The notes under the pieces were generated by a model. That model did not search any database. It saw only the letters and a list, made by a program, of their open reading frames with translations, and was not told the DNA's origin. Made by a program: the position numbers and the translations under genes. Below, one piece after another: positions 1-5,923 of a stretch of DNA of 14,174 nt. Origin of the DNA: an uncultured Oscillospiraceae bacterium (GTDB lineage Bacteria; Bacillota; Clostridia; Oscillospirales; Oscillospiraceae); assembly GCA_900752445.1 (NCBI GenBank), contig CAADVN010000125.1, positions 1 to 14,174 of the forward strand, given 5' to 3'. How positions within the stretch are numbered: position 1 is the first letter of the stretch; the number at the start of each line of letters is the position of its first letter.

Positions 1-26
1 CCCCTGTATGTGACTTCGACTTTCAT
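1..26 (-). CDS. Start of a further gene of the AOR operon (partial; possibly MoaD/ThiS-like)
   Basis: Only eight full codons lie in the window, reading MKVEVTYR from an ATG at 26-24. The ATG overlaps the stop of the oxidoreductase gene as ATGA, and AGAGGAGG lies seven bases upstream, so a translationally coupled start is well supported. The identity is inference. MKVxV starts are common in MoaD/ThiS-fold sulfur carriers, and genes for such proteins often sit beside AOR genes because AOR needs a metal-pterin cofactor. Eight residues cannot prove this. Confidence 0.55.
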
Positions 27-1918
27 CTCGCTGCCTCCTCTATGCCGAGCCTGCGGAGCTTCCGCTTTGTCGGCCGACCATCCCTGTCCCAGCCGCGCAC
101 CTTATAATAAATGGGGAGCATCTTCTCCAGCGGGACTCTGGTCCGTTCATTTGAGGGGTCCTGCAGGTCCCGGGTGAGGCGCTTGGGTAGACTGTCATCC
201 TTCGCTGTCAGACCCTCGCGCAGGTTATACAGCCGTTCAAGGTTGTACGATCGCTCGCCCAGGTCAAGGAAAGAACCCGTGAACATCCTCAGCCCCGTTG
301 CCCGCCGCAGTGCCTCCGCGTGAGGCAGGAGCAGCAGGGAGTTGAAGGCGATGACAGGCGTGATATTCAGCAGCAGCGCCACCATCGGACCCATGTGCGG
401 CATCACCTTGCCTACCAGCCTCGTCACCGCGCTGTTCGGACCGAGCTTGAAGAACACCCCCGGCACGAAGGTCTGCGCGGAGAACAGGCAGCAGCCCGCC
501 GAGGACACCGCCTCAAGCGCGTCCTGCATGAAGGCTGTGAACTGCGCCTTGCCCTTCGGCGTCAGAGCGTCCATGCTCAGAACGCCCACGGATTCGAGCA
601 GGGCAAGATATCCGCCGTTCAGGTGGCAGCCGCCCCGGTTCGCCACGGCGTAGCCGAGACCCATGCCCACGCTCCGGCGCGGCTCGTAGGACGCCAGCTC
701 CAGGCCCTTCGAGTTTATCGCAAAATCCTCGCCGCCGTATTTCGCCGCCATGCGCTTTGTGCCATCGGCTATGTCCGAGTATACGCCCTCGCGGTTCACG
801 ACCTTCAGCAGCACGTCCTCGAGCTCGTCGGTCTTCCCGAACTCCAGGCCGAAATCCGCCATGCCGCGCTCTTTCAGCTCCATCGCAAAGGCCAGGGAGG
901 AGGCGAAGGAGATAGTGTCCACGCCGTAGATGTCGCACAGCCAGTTCATGCGCAGCACCGCGTCCATGTCTGCGGCCCCGATGTTCGGGCCGAAGAAGCC
1001 CAGCGTCTCGTACTCAGGGCCTTTCAGCTCACGCCCGTCCACCGGCACGCGCCGCTCGCAGCGGATGGGGCAGCTAACGCAGCCGCTGTTGCGGATGAGC
1101 CGCGTCTCCGTCAGCGTCTCGCCCGAGACCGCGTCCGCGCGGTCGAAGTGCCCGCTCTGGAAGTTTCTCGTCGGCAGCGCGTTCGTGGCGTTCGCCTTGT
1201 TCACCAGCCCCGCAGAGCCGTAGCGCGGCAGGCTCTGGCCCGTCATGGGGTGCTTTTTTATGAATTTTATCCACTTGAGTATGAACCCGTCGAAGCCCTC
1301 GCGGTCAAATATCTCGGGCCGCTTCGAGCCGTAGGCGACGAGGGCCTTGAGCCTCTTCGAGCCGAGTACCGCGCCCGAGCCGCAGCGGCCCGCCACGCGC
1401 TCGCCCGAGATTGCCGAGGCGTAGAGTACGCCGTTCTCGCCCGCCGGGCCGATGACCAGCTTGCCGTACCACTCGGGGAAGCGCTCCTGCGTTTTCTCCG
1501 CGTCGAGGCCCCAGAGCTCCGGCGCGGGTTTTATGTGTATTTCGCCGTCCAGCGCCTCGAGCACGCTCGGCTCCTTGGCCCGGCCCGTTATTATGAGCCC
1601 GTCAAAGCCCGCCCTCTTGAGCATGACGCCGAACTGCCCGCCGCAGTTCGAGGACGCTATACCGCCCGTCAGCACGTTCTTGAAGCTCAGGTTGAAGCGG
1701 CTCGAGGACGGCGCGCCCGTGCCGTTGAGCGGCCCTGTGTTTATTATTATGGCCGCGCGCTCGTCCAGAGGATCGAGCCCCGGCTCCGTGAGGTCGAGCA
1801 GCAGCCGCGCCGCGAGGCACTTGCCCCCGACGTACTTTTTGAAATACTCCCGCGGTACCTCATAGCGCTCCCAGCGCCCGGTCGTGAGGTCCACCTTGGC
1901 ATAGACCGGCGGGTTCAT
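23..1918 (-). CDS. Aldehyde:ferredoxin oxidoreductase family protein (tungsten/molybdenum-pterin enzyme)
   Basis: Cytoplasmic enzyme of the AOR family. Members oxidise aldehydes to carboxylic acids, or run in reverse, with ferredoxin as electron partner, using a tungsto- or molybdo-bispterin and one [4Fe-4S] cluster. The product is 631 residues, close to the usual 600-620. The N-terminal pterin domain runs to about residue 205 (GGKCLAARLL near 31-40, GPAGE near 157, RCGSGAVLGSK near 178-188). Cluster ligands are CVSCPIRC (Cys280, 283, 287) and a distal Cys476 or Cys477. GPEYET (300-305), CHL (431-433) and the late NLREGL (565-570) are family landmarks. The ATG at 1918 is preferred over an upstream GTG at 1954: GGAGG lies seven bases before it and it overlaps the ferredoxin stop as ATGA. 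The second DxxGL(C/D) pterin motif reads SSAGCC, with Ser472 where Asp is typical. The substrate cannot be told from sequence. Confidence 0.93.
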   Translation of the reverse strand: MNPPVYAKVDLTTGRWERYEVPREYFKKYVGGKCLAARLLLDLTEPGLDPLDERAAIIINTGPLNGTGAPSSSRFNLSFKNVLTGGIASSNCGGQFGVMLKRAGFDGLIITGRAKEPSVLEALDGEIHIKPAPELWGLDAEKTQERFPEWYGKLVIGPAGENGVLYASAISGERVAGRCGSGAVLGSKRLKALVAYGSKRPEIFDREGFDGFILKWIKFIKKHPMTGQSLPRYGSAGLVNKANATNALPTRNFQSGHFDRADAVSGETLTETRLIRNSGCVSCPIRCERRVPVDGRELKGPEYETLGFFGPNIGAADMDAVLRMNWLCDIYGVDTISFASSLAFAMELKERGMADFGLEFGKTDELEDVLLKVVNREGVYSDIADGTKRMAAKYGGEDFAINSKGLELASYEPRRSVGMGLGYAVANRGGCHLNGGYLALLESVGVLSMDALTPKGKAQFTAFMQDALEAVSSAGCCLFSAQTFVPGVFFKLGPNSAVTRLVGKVMPHMGPMVALLLNITPVIAFNSLLLLPHAEALRRATGLRMFTGSFLDLGERSYNLERLYNLREGLTAKDDSLPKRLTRDLQDPSNERTRVPLEKMLPIYYKVRGWDRDGRPTKRKLRRLGIEEAAR

Positions 1919-2334
1919 GGCCTCGCCTCCATCCTTATGGCGTGCAGGGGACACTCAGCCTCGCACACGCCGCAGCCGACGCACCTTTCCGGCCGCGCCA
2001 GCACGCAGTGGGACTCCACGTCGCCCCTCTGCCTCGGCTCCGAAATGGCGAGGGCCTTCGCCGCGCAGAAGGTGACGCAGATCTGGCAGGCGCTGCACAG
2101 CCCAGCGTCGATGACCGGTATCCTCCGCTCCTTTAGCGGCACGCGCGCGCAGACCTTCCCCGAGGCGTCCAGCACCGCGCCGGCGGGACAGCTCATGCCG
2201 CAGACCCCGCAGTCGATGCAGCGCCTGGCGTTTATCTCATGCCTTGACTTCAGCTCCCCTTCGATGGCGTGCACGGGGCAGGCCCGCGCACAGGCCCCGC
2301 AGCCTATGCATTTATCCAGTATGCGGTGTGCCAT
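1915..2334 (-). CDS. Polyferredoxin with four [4Fe-4S] motifs, electron partner of the AOR
   Basis: Soluble 139-residue iron-sulfur protein. Four complete CxxCxxCxxxC motifs begin at Cys9, Cys39, Cys80 and Cys118, so two bacterial-type 2[4Fe-4S] modules are fused in tandem; Cys62 and Cys110 are extra. No flavin or membrane segment is visible. As the gene is translationally coupled (ATGA) to the downstream oxidoreductase, the likely job is to carry electrons from the AOR to other redox enzymes, similar to the ferredoxin-like subunits found with many AORs. The ATG at 2334 is preferred to a GTG at 2352, because GGAAGGGAG lies about seven bases before the ATG and the GTG has no comparable site. 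It is the first gene of the minus-strand operon. Confidence 0.9.
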   Translation of the reverse strand: MAHRILDKCIGCGACARACPVHAIEGELKSRHEINARRCIDCGVCGMSCPAGAVLDASGKVCARVPLKERRIPVIDAGLCSACQICVTFCAAKALAISEPRQRGDVESHCVLARPERCVGCGVCEAECPLHAIRMEARP

Positions 2335-2358
2335 GGCCTCACTCCCTTCCACACTGAC

Positions 2359-2387
2359 AGTTTAAAGCATGATCCCCTTTTTGTAAA
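2359..2387 (-). promoter_or_regulatory. Candidate sigma-A promoter of the ferredoxin-AOR operon
   Basis: On the minus strand, TTTACA (2387-2382) is followed after 17 bases by TAAACT (2364-2359). This matches the consensus at five of six and four of six positions. The predicted transcript would start near 2352, just before the ferredoxin ribosome site. The -10 box is only moderate, so this is a reasonable guess rather than a firm call. Confidence 0.45.
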
Positions 2388-2426
2388 CAGCGTAATGCTG
2401 CGCACCTCTGTAAAATAAGTTAGCCC

Positions 2427-2455
2427 TTGTCAAAATCATCATGCTCAGTTATAAT
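2427..2455 (+). promoter_or_regulatory. Sigma-A promoter of the GntR-family regulator
   Basis: TTGTCA (2427-2432) is followed after exactly 17 bases by a perfect TATAAT (2450-2455). The start codon of the regulator is 53 bases further on. The -35 region, TTGTCAA, is nearly self-complementary, so the other strand also reads TTGACA there, but without a matching -10. No convincing GntR-type palindrome was found between this promoter and the gene. Confidence 0.8.
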
Positions 2456-2508
2456 AAGAGTAACGTATGAAACATTAGTACAAGTTGGAAATGATGAGAG
2501 GACAAGAG

Positions 2509-3294
2509 ATGGACAGAAATCCCGTACTGTTGAACAAGCTGTCGATGGACAGCGACATACCGCTCTACTCGCAGCTCGTGAGCATAATTAAGCGGAACAT
2601 ATCCGCGGGGACGCTCTCGCCCGGGGCGCTGCTGCCCTCGGAGGCGGAGCTTTGCAGGACCTTCGACGTGTCGCGCAGCACGGTGCGCCAGGCTATAGGC
2701 GCTCTGGAGGCCGAGGGCCTCGTGGTGCGCAAGCAGGGCAGGGGCACCTTCGTCGCAGAGCCCAAGATGCGCCGCAGGACTGAGAACGTCTACTCCTTCA
2801 CGAGCGAGATAAGCGCCATGGGCATGACCCCATCCTCGACGATACTGGAGTTTGAGATAATGGACCCGACGCCGGACATCGTGTCCATGCTGGACATGGC
2901 CGGGCACAGGACGCAGATATACAAGTTCACGAGGATAAGGAACGTGAACGGCGAACCGCTCATACTCGAGACCTCGTTTTACCCGACGTATATCTACCCC
3001 AAGCTCACGCGCGAGCTTCTGGAGACGCACAGTTTCTACAGCCTGCTGTATGAGGAGGGCATAGTGCCGAACTCGGCGGTGGACTCCTACGAGGCGGTGA
3101 CACTGGGGAGACGGGAGGCCGAACTTCTCGGCTGCCGGCCCGGCTCCTGCGCCTTCTCGGTGCAGAGGAGGACCCGGACTGAGGCCGGGGTGGTCTATGA
3201 ATTCACCCAGAGCCTCATACGTGCGGACAGGGTCAAACTGGATATCTTTCTCCACAAGGACGGCGTGTCTTTTACCAGGAGCGTGGACAAATAA
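2509..3294 (+). CDS. GntR-family transcriptional regulator, HutC/FarR type with UTRA domain
   Basis: DNA-binding regulator of 261 residues. The N-terminal winged helix-turn-helix spans about residues 17-84: IPLYSQL, then LLPSEAEL, then the recognition helix around SRSTVRQAIGALEAEG, and the wing VVRKQGRGTFV. The rest (about 95-250) is a UTRA effector-binding fold of the HutC subfamily, which usually senses a small metabolite such as a sugar phosphate, amino acid or fatty acid. The ATG at 2509 is chosen because AGAGGA lies six bases upstream; a TTG at 2485 and ATGs at 2491 and 2494 have poor sites. It is divergent from the ferredoxin-AOR operon, so that operon and its own gene are the natural targets. 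The ATPase gene 263 bp downstream is also possible. The ligand is unknown. Confidence 0.93.
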   Translation: MDRNPVLLNKLSMDSDIPLYSQLVSIIKRNISAGTLSPGALLPSEAELCRTFDVSRSTVRQAIGALEAEGLVVRKQGRGTFVAEPKMRRRTENVYSFTSEISAMGMTPSSTILEFEIMDPTPDIVSMLDMAGHRTQIYKFTRIRNVNGEPLILETSFYPTYIYPKLTRELLETHSFYSLLYEEGIVPNSAVDSYEAVTLGRREAELLGCRPGSCAFSVQRRTRTEAGVVYEFTQSLIRADRVKLDIFLHKDGVSFTRSVDK

Positions 3295-3346
3295 GGGACT
3301 GTGCAGGATGCTTAAATCATAAGCGGAATATTGTGAAAGATATCAC

Positions 3347-3375
3347 TTTACAAGGACCGGAAGACGTTGTAAAAT
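3347..3375 (+). promoter_or_regulatory. Sigma-A promoter of the MsmX/UgpC-type ATPase gene
   Basis: TTTACA (3347-3352) and TAAAAT (3370-3375) are separated by 17 bases, and each matches consensus at five of six positions. The predicted start of transcription, near 3382, leaves a leader of about 175 nt before the ATPase start codon. Confidence 0.65.
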
Positions 3376-3557
3376 ATGTTGAATCCATGGCGTGCGGGCA
3401 CTCCATTACCATGTCCGCGCGTACATAAAGATAGGAGGAAGAACAAACCGCTTGGCTTGCGGTGCGTCAGTGTGGAGACCTGACGTAATGCCGCGCGCCC
3501 CATTGCGGGCGGCGGTGAGGCACATCATTGCGGAGGCAGGTGCGCTAAAGCCGGGAA
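3376..3557 (+). promoter_or_regulatory. Structured 5' leader of the ATPase gene, unclassified
   Basis: Three consecutive hairpins can be drawn. The first is ACCGC (3447-3451) with GCGGT (3459-3463). The second is a perfect CGTCAG (3465-3470) with CTGACG (3480-3485) around a nine-base loop. The third is a GC-rich arm at 3491-3500 pairing with 3507-3515 around CATTGC. An unused strong Shine-Dalgarno, AGGAGG, lies at 3433-3438 with no ATG at a proper distance. The site next to the true ATG is weak (GGG two bases before it). This suggests translational or RNA-based control, but I do not recognise a known riboswitch. An open frame through the leader (3392-3646) looks non-protein-like and was not called. 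Confidence 0.4.
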
Positions 3558-4763
3558 ATGTCAGAAGTAGTCCTGAAAAACGTAATGAAGATCTACCCCA
3601 ACGCAGCAGGAGACACGAAGAAGAAGAAAAAGGCCAAGAAGGGTGAAGATGCCCCGGAGGAGAAGAAGTCCAACCTTCAGATCACCGAGAAGGGCGTCGT
3701 CGCTGTCCAGCAGTTCAACATCGACATCAAGGACAAGGAATTCATCGTTCTGGTCGGACCCTCCGGCTGCGGCAAGTCCACCACCCTGCGCATGATAGCG
3801 GGCCTTGAGGAGATCTCCGAGGGCGAGGTCATCATTGATGGCCGCGTCGTGAACGACGTCCCGCCGAAGGACAGGGACATCGCGATGGTCTTCCAGAACT
3901 ATGCTCTGTACCCCCACATGACCGTCTATGAGAACATGGCGTTCTCGCTGAAGCTGAAGAAGGTCGACAAGAAGACCATCGACGAGAAGGTGCGCGAGGC
4001 TGCCGAGATTCTGGACATCACCCAGTATCTTGACCGCAAGCCGAAGGCGCTTTCCGGCGGCCAGAGGCAGCGTGTCGCCATAGGCCGCGCCATCGTGCGT
4101 GAGCCGAAGGTCTTCCTCATGGACGAACCTCTGTCGAACCTCGACGCGAAGCTGCGCAACCAGATGCGCGCGGAGATCATCAAGCTGCGCCAGAGGATCA
4201 ACACCACCTTCATCTACGTTACCCACGACCAGACCGAGGCCATGACGCTGGGCGACCGCATCGTCATCATGCGCGACGGTTTCATCCAGCAGATCGGCAC
4301 TCCTCAGGAAGTGTTCAACCATCCTTCGAACCTGTTCGTCGCGGGCTTCATCGGCACGCCTCAGATGAACTTCTTCGACGCCGAGCTGAAGAAGGCCGGC
4401 GACAAGTACAGCGTAGTGCTCAACGGCACGGAGTTTGCGATCTCCGCCGAGAAGCAGGCCAGCCTGAAGGCTCACGGCGCCGCTGCCGGCCCCGTGGTGC
4501 TGGGCGTGCGTCCGGAGCACATCATGCTCTGCGACAAGGGCGCTGCCAGCGTGAAGGCCAGTGTGGACGTCTCCGAGATGATGGGCTCCTCCATCCACCT
4601 GCACGTGAACGCGAACGGCAAGGACGTCGTCCTCGTCATCGCCACCGTCGACCTGCCGGAGGACCACAAGTTCGGCTACCGCTACGGCGAGGAAGTCAAC
4701 TTCACCTTCAGCGAGAACGTCGTCCACATCTTCGACAAGGAGAGCGGCAAGGCTCTCACCTGA
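3558..4763 (+). CDS. ugpC: MsmX/UgpC-type sugar ABC transporter ATPase (stand-alone)
   Basis: Cytoplasmic ATPase of the CUT1/MalK family, 401 residues. Such stand-alone ATPases (MsmX in Bacillus, MsmK in streptococci) energise several carbohydrate importers that lack their own ATPase. Visible motifs are Walker A GPSGCGKST (67-75), Q-loop Gln113, signature LSGGQ (165-169), Walker B VFLMDE (185-190), D-loop SNLD (193-196) and switch His223. A C-terminal beta-rich regulatory domain begins near residue 245 and includes GVRPEHI. A lysine-rich stretch of about 30 residues (16-45), with KKKKK and EEKK blocks, is inserted between the first two strands of the nucleotide-binding fold. No permease or sugar-binding protein is adjacent, and the gene has its own promoter and terminator. 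The ATG at 3558 begins a family-like MSEVVLKNV, despite its weak ribosome site. Codon choice is strongly biased to C-ending codons, suggesting high expression. Confidence 0.95.
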   Translation: MSEVVLKNVMKIYPNAAGDTKKKKKAKKGEDAPEEKKSNLQITEKGVVAVQQFNIDIKDKEFIVLVGPSGCGKSTTLRMIAGLEEISEGEVIIDGRVVNDVPPKDRDIAMVFQNYALYPHMTVYENMAFSLKLKKVDKKTIDEKVREAAEILDITQYLDRKPKALSGGQRQRVAIGRAIVREPKVFLMDEPLSNLDAKLRNQMRAEIIKLRQRINTTFIYVTHDQTEAMTLGDRIVIMRDGFIQQIGTPQEVFNHPSNLFVAGFIGTPQMNFFDAELKKAGDKYSVVLNGTEFAISAEKQASLKAHGAAAGPVVLGVRPEHIMLCDKGAASVKASVDVSEMMGSSIHLHVNANGKDVVLVIATVDLPEDHKFGYRYGEEVNFTFSENVVHIFDKESGKALT

Positions 4764-4824
4764 TTTCTGGCAAAAGAGTACAAAATTTAACACAATGCTT
4801 CGTCAAAATACCGGAGCATCAATC

Positions 4825-4853
4825 AAAAAAGCGGGCTGAGGCCCGCTTTTTTT
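4825..4853 (+). terminator. Intrinsic terminator of the ATPase gene
   Basis: GCGGGC (4831-4836), a TGAG loop and GCCCGC (4841-4846) form a perfect stem flanked by AAAAAA on the left and TTTTTTT on the right. It lies about 65 bases after the ATPase stop. The flanking A and T runs could let it work in both directions. Confidence 0.95.
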
Positions 4854-4887
4854 GTTTTGAATAATTCACTTTTTCCCAATTTAAGGC

Positions 4888-4904
4888 TTCAAGTACGGCT
4901 TGAA
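4888..4904. promoter_or_regulatory. Inverted repeat TTCAAG-N5-CTTGAA upstream of the XRE gene
   Basis: This is a perfect six-base inverted repeat with a five-base spacer, 14 bases before a TATAAT at 4919-4924. It could be an operator of the XRE regulator or of another factor. No good -35 box pairs with that TATAAT (TTGAAT is only 13 bases away), so its promoter role is uncertain. Confidence 0.35.
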
Positions 4905-4988
4905 TGGGCCAATATCGCTATAATTCAGAAATATTTCACTGTGAGCGAAAGAAAAAGCACCGACGGATTATTATAATGGGGGTGAAAT

Positions 4989-5006
4989 TTGTATAAAATT
5001 ATACAA
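4989..5006. promoter_or_regulatory. Perfect palindrome TTGTATAA-AA-TTATACAA, likely XRE operator
   Basis: An eight-base inverted repeat with a two-base centre lies 68 bases before the XRE start codon. A further TATAAT lies at 4972-4977, with no clear -35. Small XRE repressors commonly bind such AT-rich dyads over their own promoter, so autoregulation is the simplest reading. This is inference from symmetry and position. Confidence 0.5.
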
Positions 5007-5074
5007 TCCGGGAGCGTATGCAGCTTTTCGGACAATGAATACCGCAGAGCATGTATATTTACAGAGGTACGCAG

Positions 5075-5308
5075 ATGCGCGAGGAATTCCGAGAAAAATT
5101 CAGAGTGCTTGGCCTGAAGATAGCCTACTACAGGAAGCTGCGGGGCATGACTCAGGAGCAGCTGGCGGAGGCGATAGGGCGGAGCGTGAGCTTCGTGAGC
5201 CAGATAGAGGCGAACAACGCGGCGGACGTAAAGGGCGTTTCGCTGGAGACGCTGTTCCTCATTTCGGAGAAGCTCGAGGTCCCGGTCTCGCGGCTGTTTG
5301 AGGACTGA
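5075..5308 (+). CDS. Small XRE/Cro-type helix-turn-helix regulator
   Basis: A 77-residue DNA-binding protein consisting almost wholly of one Cro/C1-type domain. The fold runs from LGLKIAYYRKLRGMTQEQLA (12-31) through the recognition region IGRSVSFVSQIEAN (34-47) to LETLFLISEKLEVPVSRLF (57-75). There is no sensor domain. The ATG at 5075 is preferred to an ATG at 5051: AGAGG lies seven bases before it, while the upstream ATG has no site, and the domain does not need the extra residues. The next gene starts four bases after the stop, so the regulator and the membrane protein form a unit. A palindrome at 4989-5006 is a candidate operator. It probably represses its own unit and perhaps the downstream peptide importer. 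Confidence 0.9.
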   Translation: MREEFREKFRVLGLKIAYYRKLRGMTQEQLAEAIGRSVSFVSQIEANNAADVKGVSLETLFLISEKLEVPVSRLFED

Positions 5309-5312
5309 CAGA

Positions 5313-5864
5313 GTGGTCACGCGCAGGTACATAAAGGACTACAAGCTCTCTGAGGAAGTGACGGCGCGGGGCGGGATACGCACCGAGGCCGTGTATGTGG
5401 GGAAGCATTTCGCATTTGAGGACGAGGCCGGGGCGAGGCGCTGTGCGGGCCCGCTCTTTTGGGGCTGCTGCGCGGCCTGGCTGCTGTTTATCGGGGCGCT
5501 GCTGCCGAAAAGCGGGGCGTCAAGGCTCATGTGGGTCATAATGCCCTACGCGTTTTCGGCGCTGCCCCTGGGCTTTATGACGGATTCGGCCATACTGCTG
5601 CGGCGGAGGCTGGACGCGGGGCGGTATATACGCTCGGAGCACGACAAGCTCTCGAAGCGGCTGCCCGTGTGCGCTTTCTGGCTCATGCTGCTGGCCGGCG
5701 CCTCGGCGCTGGGGCTGGGCGTGACGGCCCTGGCATCGCCGGAGAGCGTGAACGTGTACGACATCATCTTCGGGCTGTGCGCCGCGGTGCTGGCGGCGCT
5801 GGGAGGGTACGGCTTTGCCGTGAGAGAGAGGCTCCGCATGAGAGAGTGCGGGGTGAAGGCTTAG
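5313..5864 (+). CDS. Four-helix membrane protein partnered with the XRE regulator, function unknown
   Basis: Predicted integral membrane protein of 183 residues that I do not recognise. A cytoplasm-like basic and acidic N-terminal part of about 44 residues is followed by four hydrophobic segments, roughly at 45-64, 71-96, 117-141 and 147-170. They are arranged as two hairpins with a charged loop (RRRLDAGRYIRSEHDKLSKR, 97-116) between them. I chose the GTG at 5313, with GAGG nine bases upstream and a four-base gap after the XRE stop. A TTG at 5298 that overlaps the XRE gene is the alternative. Small XRE regulators are often encoded with such membrane proteins, which may sense membrane state or control the regulator, but no motif shows this here. 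It ends 59 bases before the binding-protein gene. Confidence 0.75.
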   Translation: MVTRRYIKDYKLSEEVTARGGIRTEAVYVGKHFAFEDEAGARRCAGPLFWGCCAAWLLFIGALLPKSGASRLMWVIMPYAFSALPLGFMTDSAILLRRRLDAGRYIRSEHDKLSKRLPVCAFWLMLLAGASALGLGVTALASPESVNVYDIIFGLCAAVLAALGGYGFAVRERLRMRECGVKA

Positions 5865-5892
5865 TTTATTATGCGCCTCGGCGCTTAATAAA
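5865..5892 (+). promoter_or_regulatory. Hairpin between the membrane-protein gene and the binding-protein gene
   Basis: TTTATTA (5865-5871) pairs with TAATAAA (5886-5892). Inside, after one T-T mismatch, GCGC pairs with GCGC around a CTCG loop. The hairpin begins directly after the stop codon and ends 14 bases before the AAGGAGG site of the next gene. There is no U-tract, so it is more likely a stabilising or processing element than a terminator. The AT-rich outer arms could also be an operator. No clear promoter was found between 5865 and 5923. Confidence 0.45.
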
Positions 5893-5923
5893 GAGAGACC
5901 CAAAACAAGGAGGAAAAGTGAAA

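Noticed and set aside
320..2365. Open frame of 681 codons on the plus strand, opposite the AOR and ferredoxin
   Set aside because: The product is Arg/Ala/His-rich with no recognisable fold, while the minus strand encodes two intact cysteine-motif proteins.
2427..2433. Minus-strand promoter using TTGACA at 2433-2428
   Set aside because: No acceptable -10 box lies 16-18 bases away; the 2387-2359 pair is better.
3392..3646. Open frame of 84 codons in the ATPase leader
   Set aside because: No well-spaced ribosome site at its start, a composition unlike a folded protein, and it runs into the ATPase gene in the wrong frame.
3561..4793. Open frame of 410 codons opposite the sugar ATPase gene
   Set aside because: A shadow of a GC-rich coding strand; the plus strand carries every ABC ATPase motif.
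5459..5923. Upstream extension of the binding-protein frame
   Set aside because: It overlaps the membrane-protein gene in another frame. The signal peptide and AAGGAGG site fix the start at 5924.
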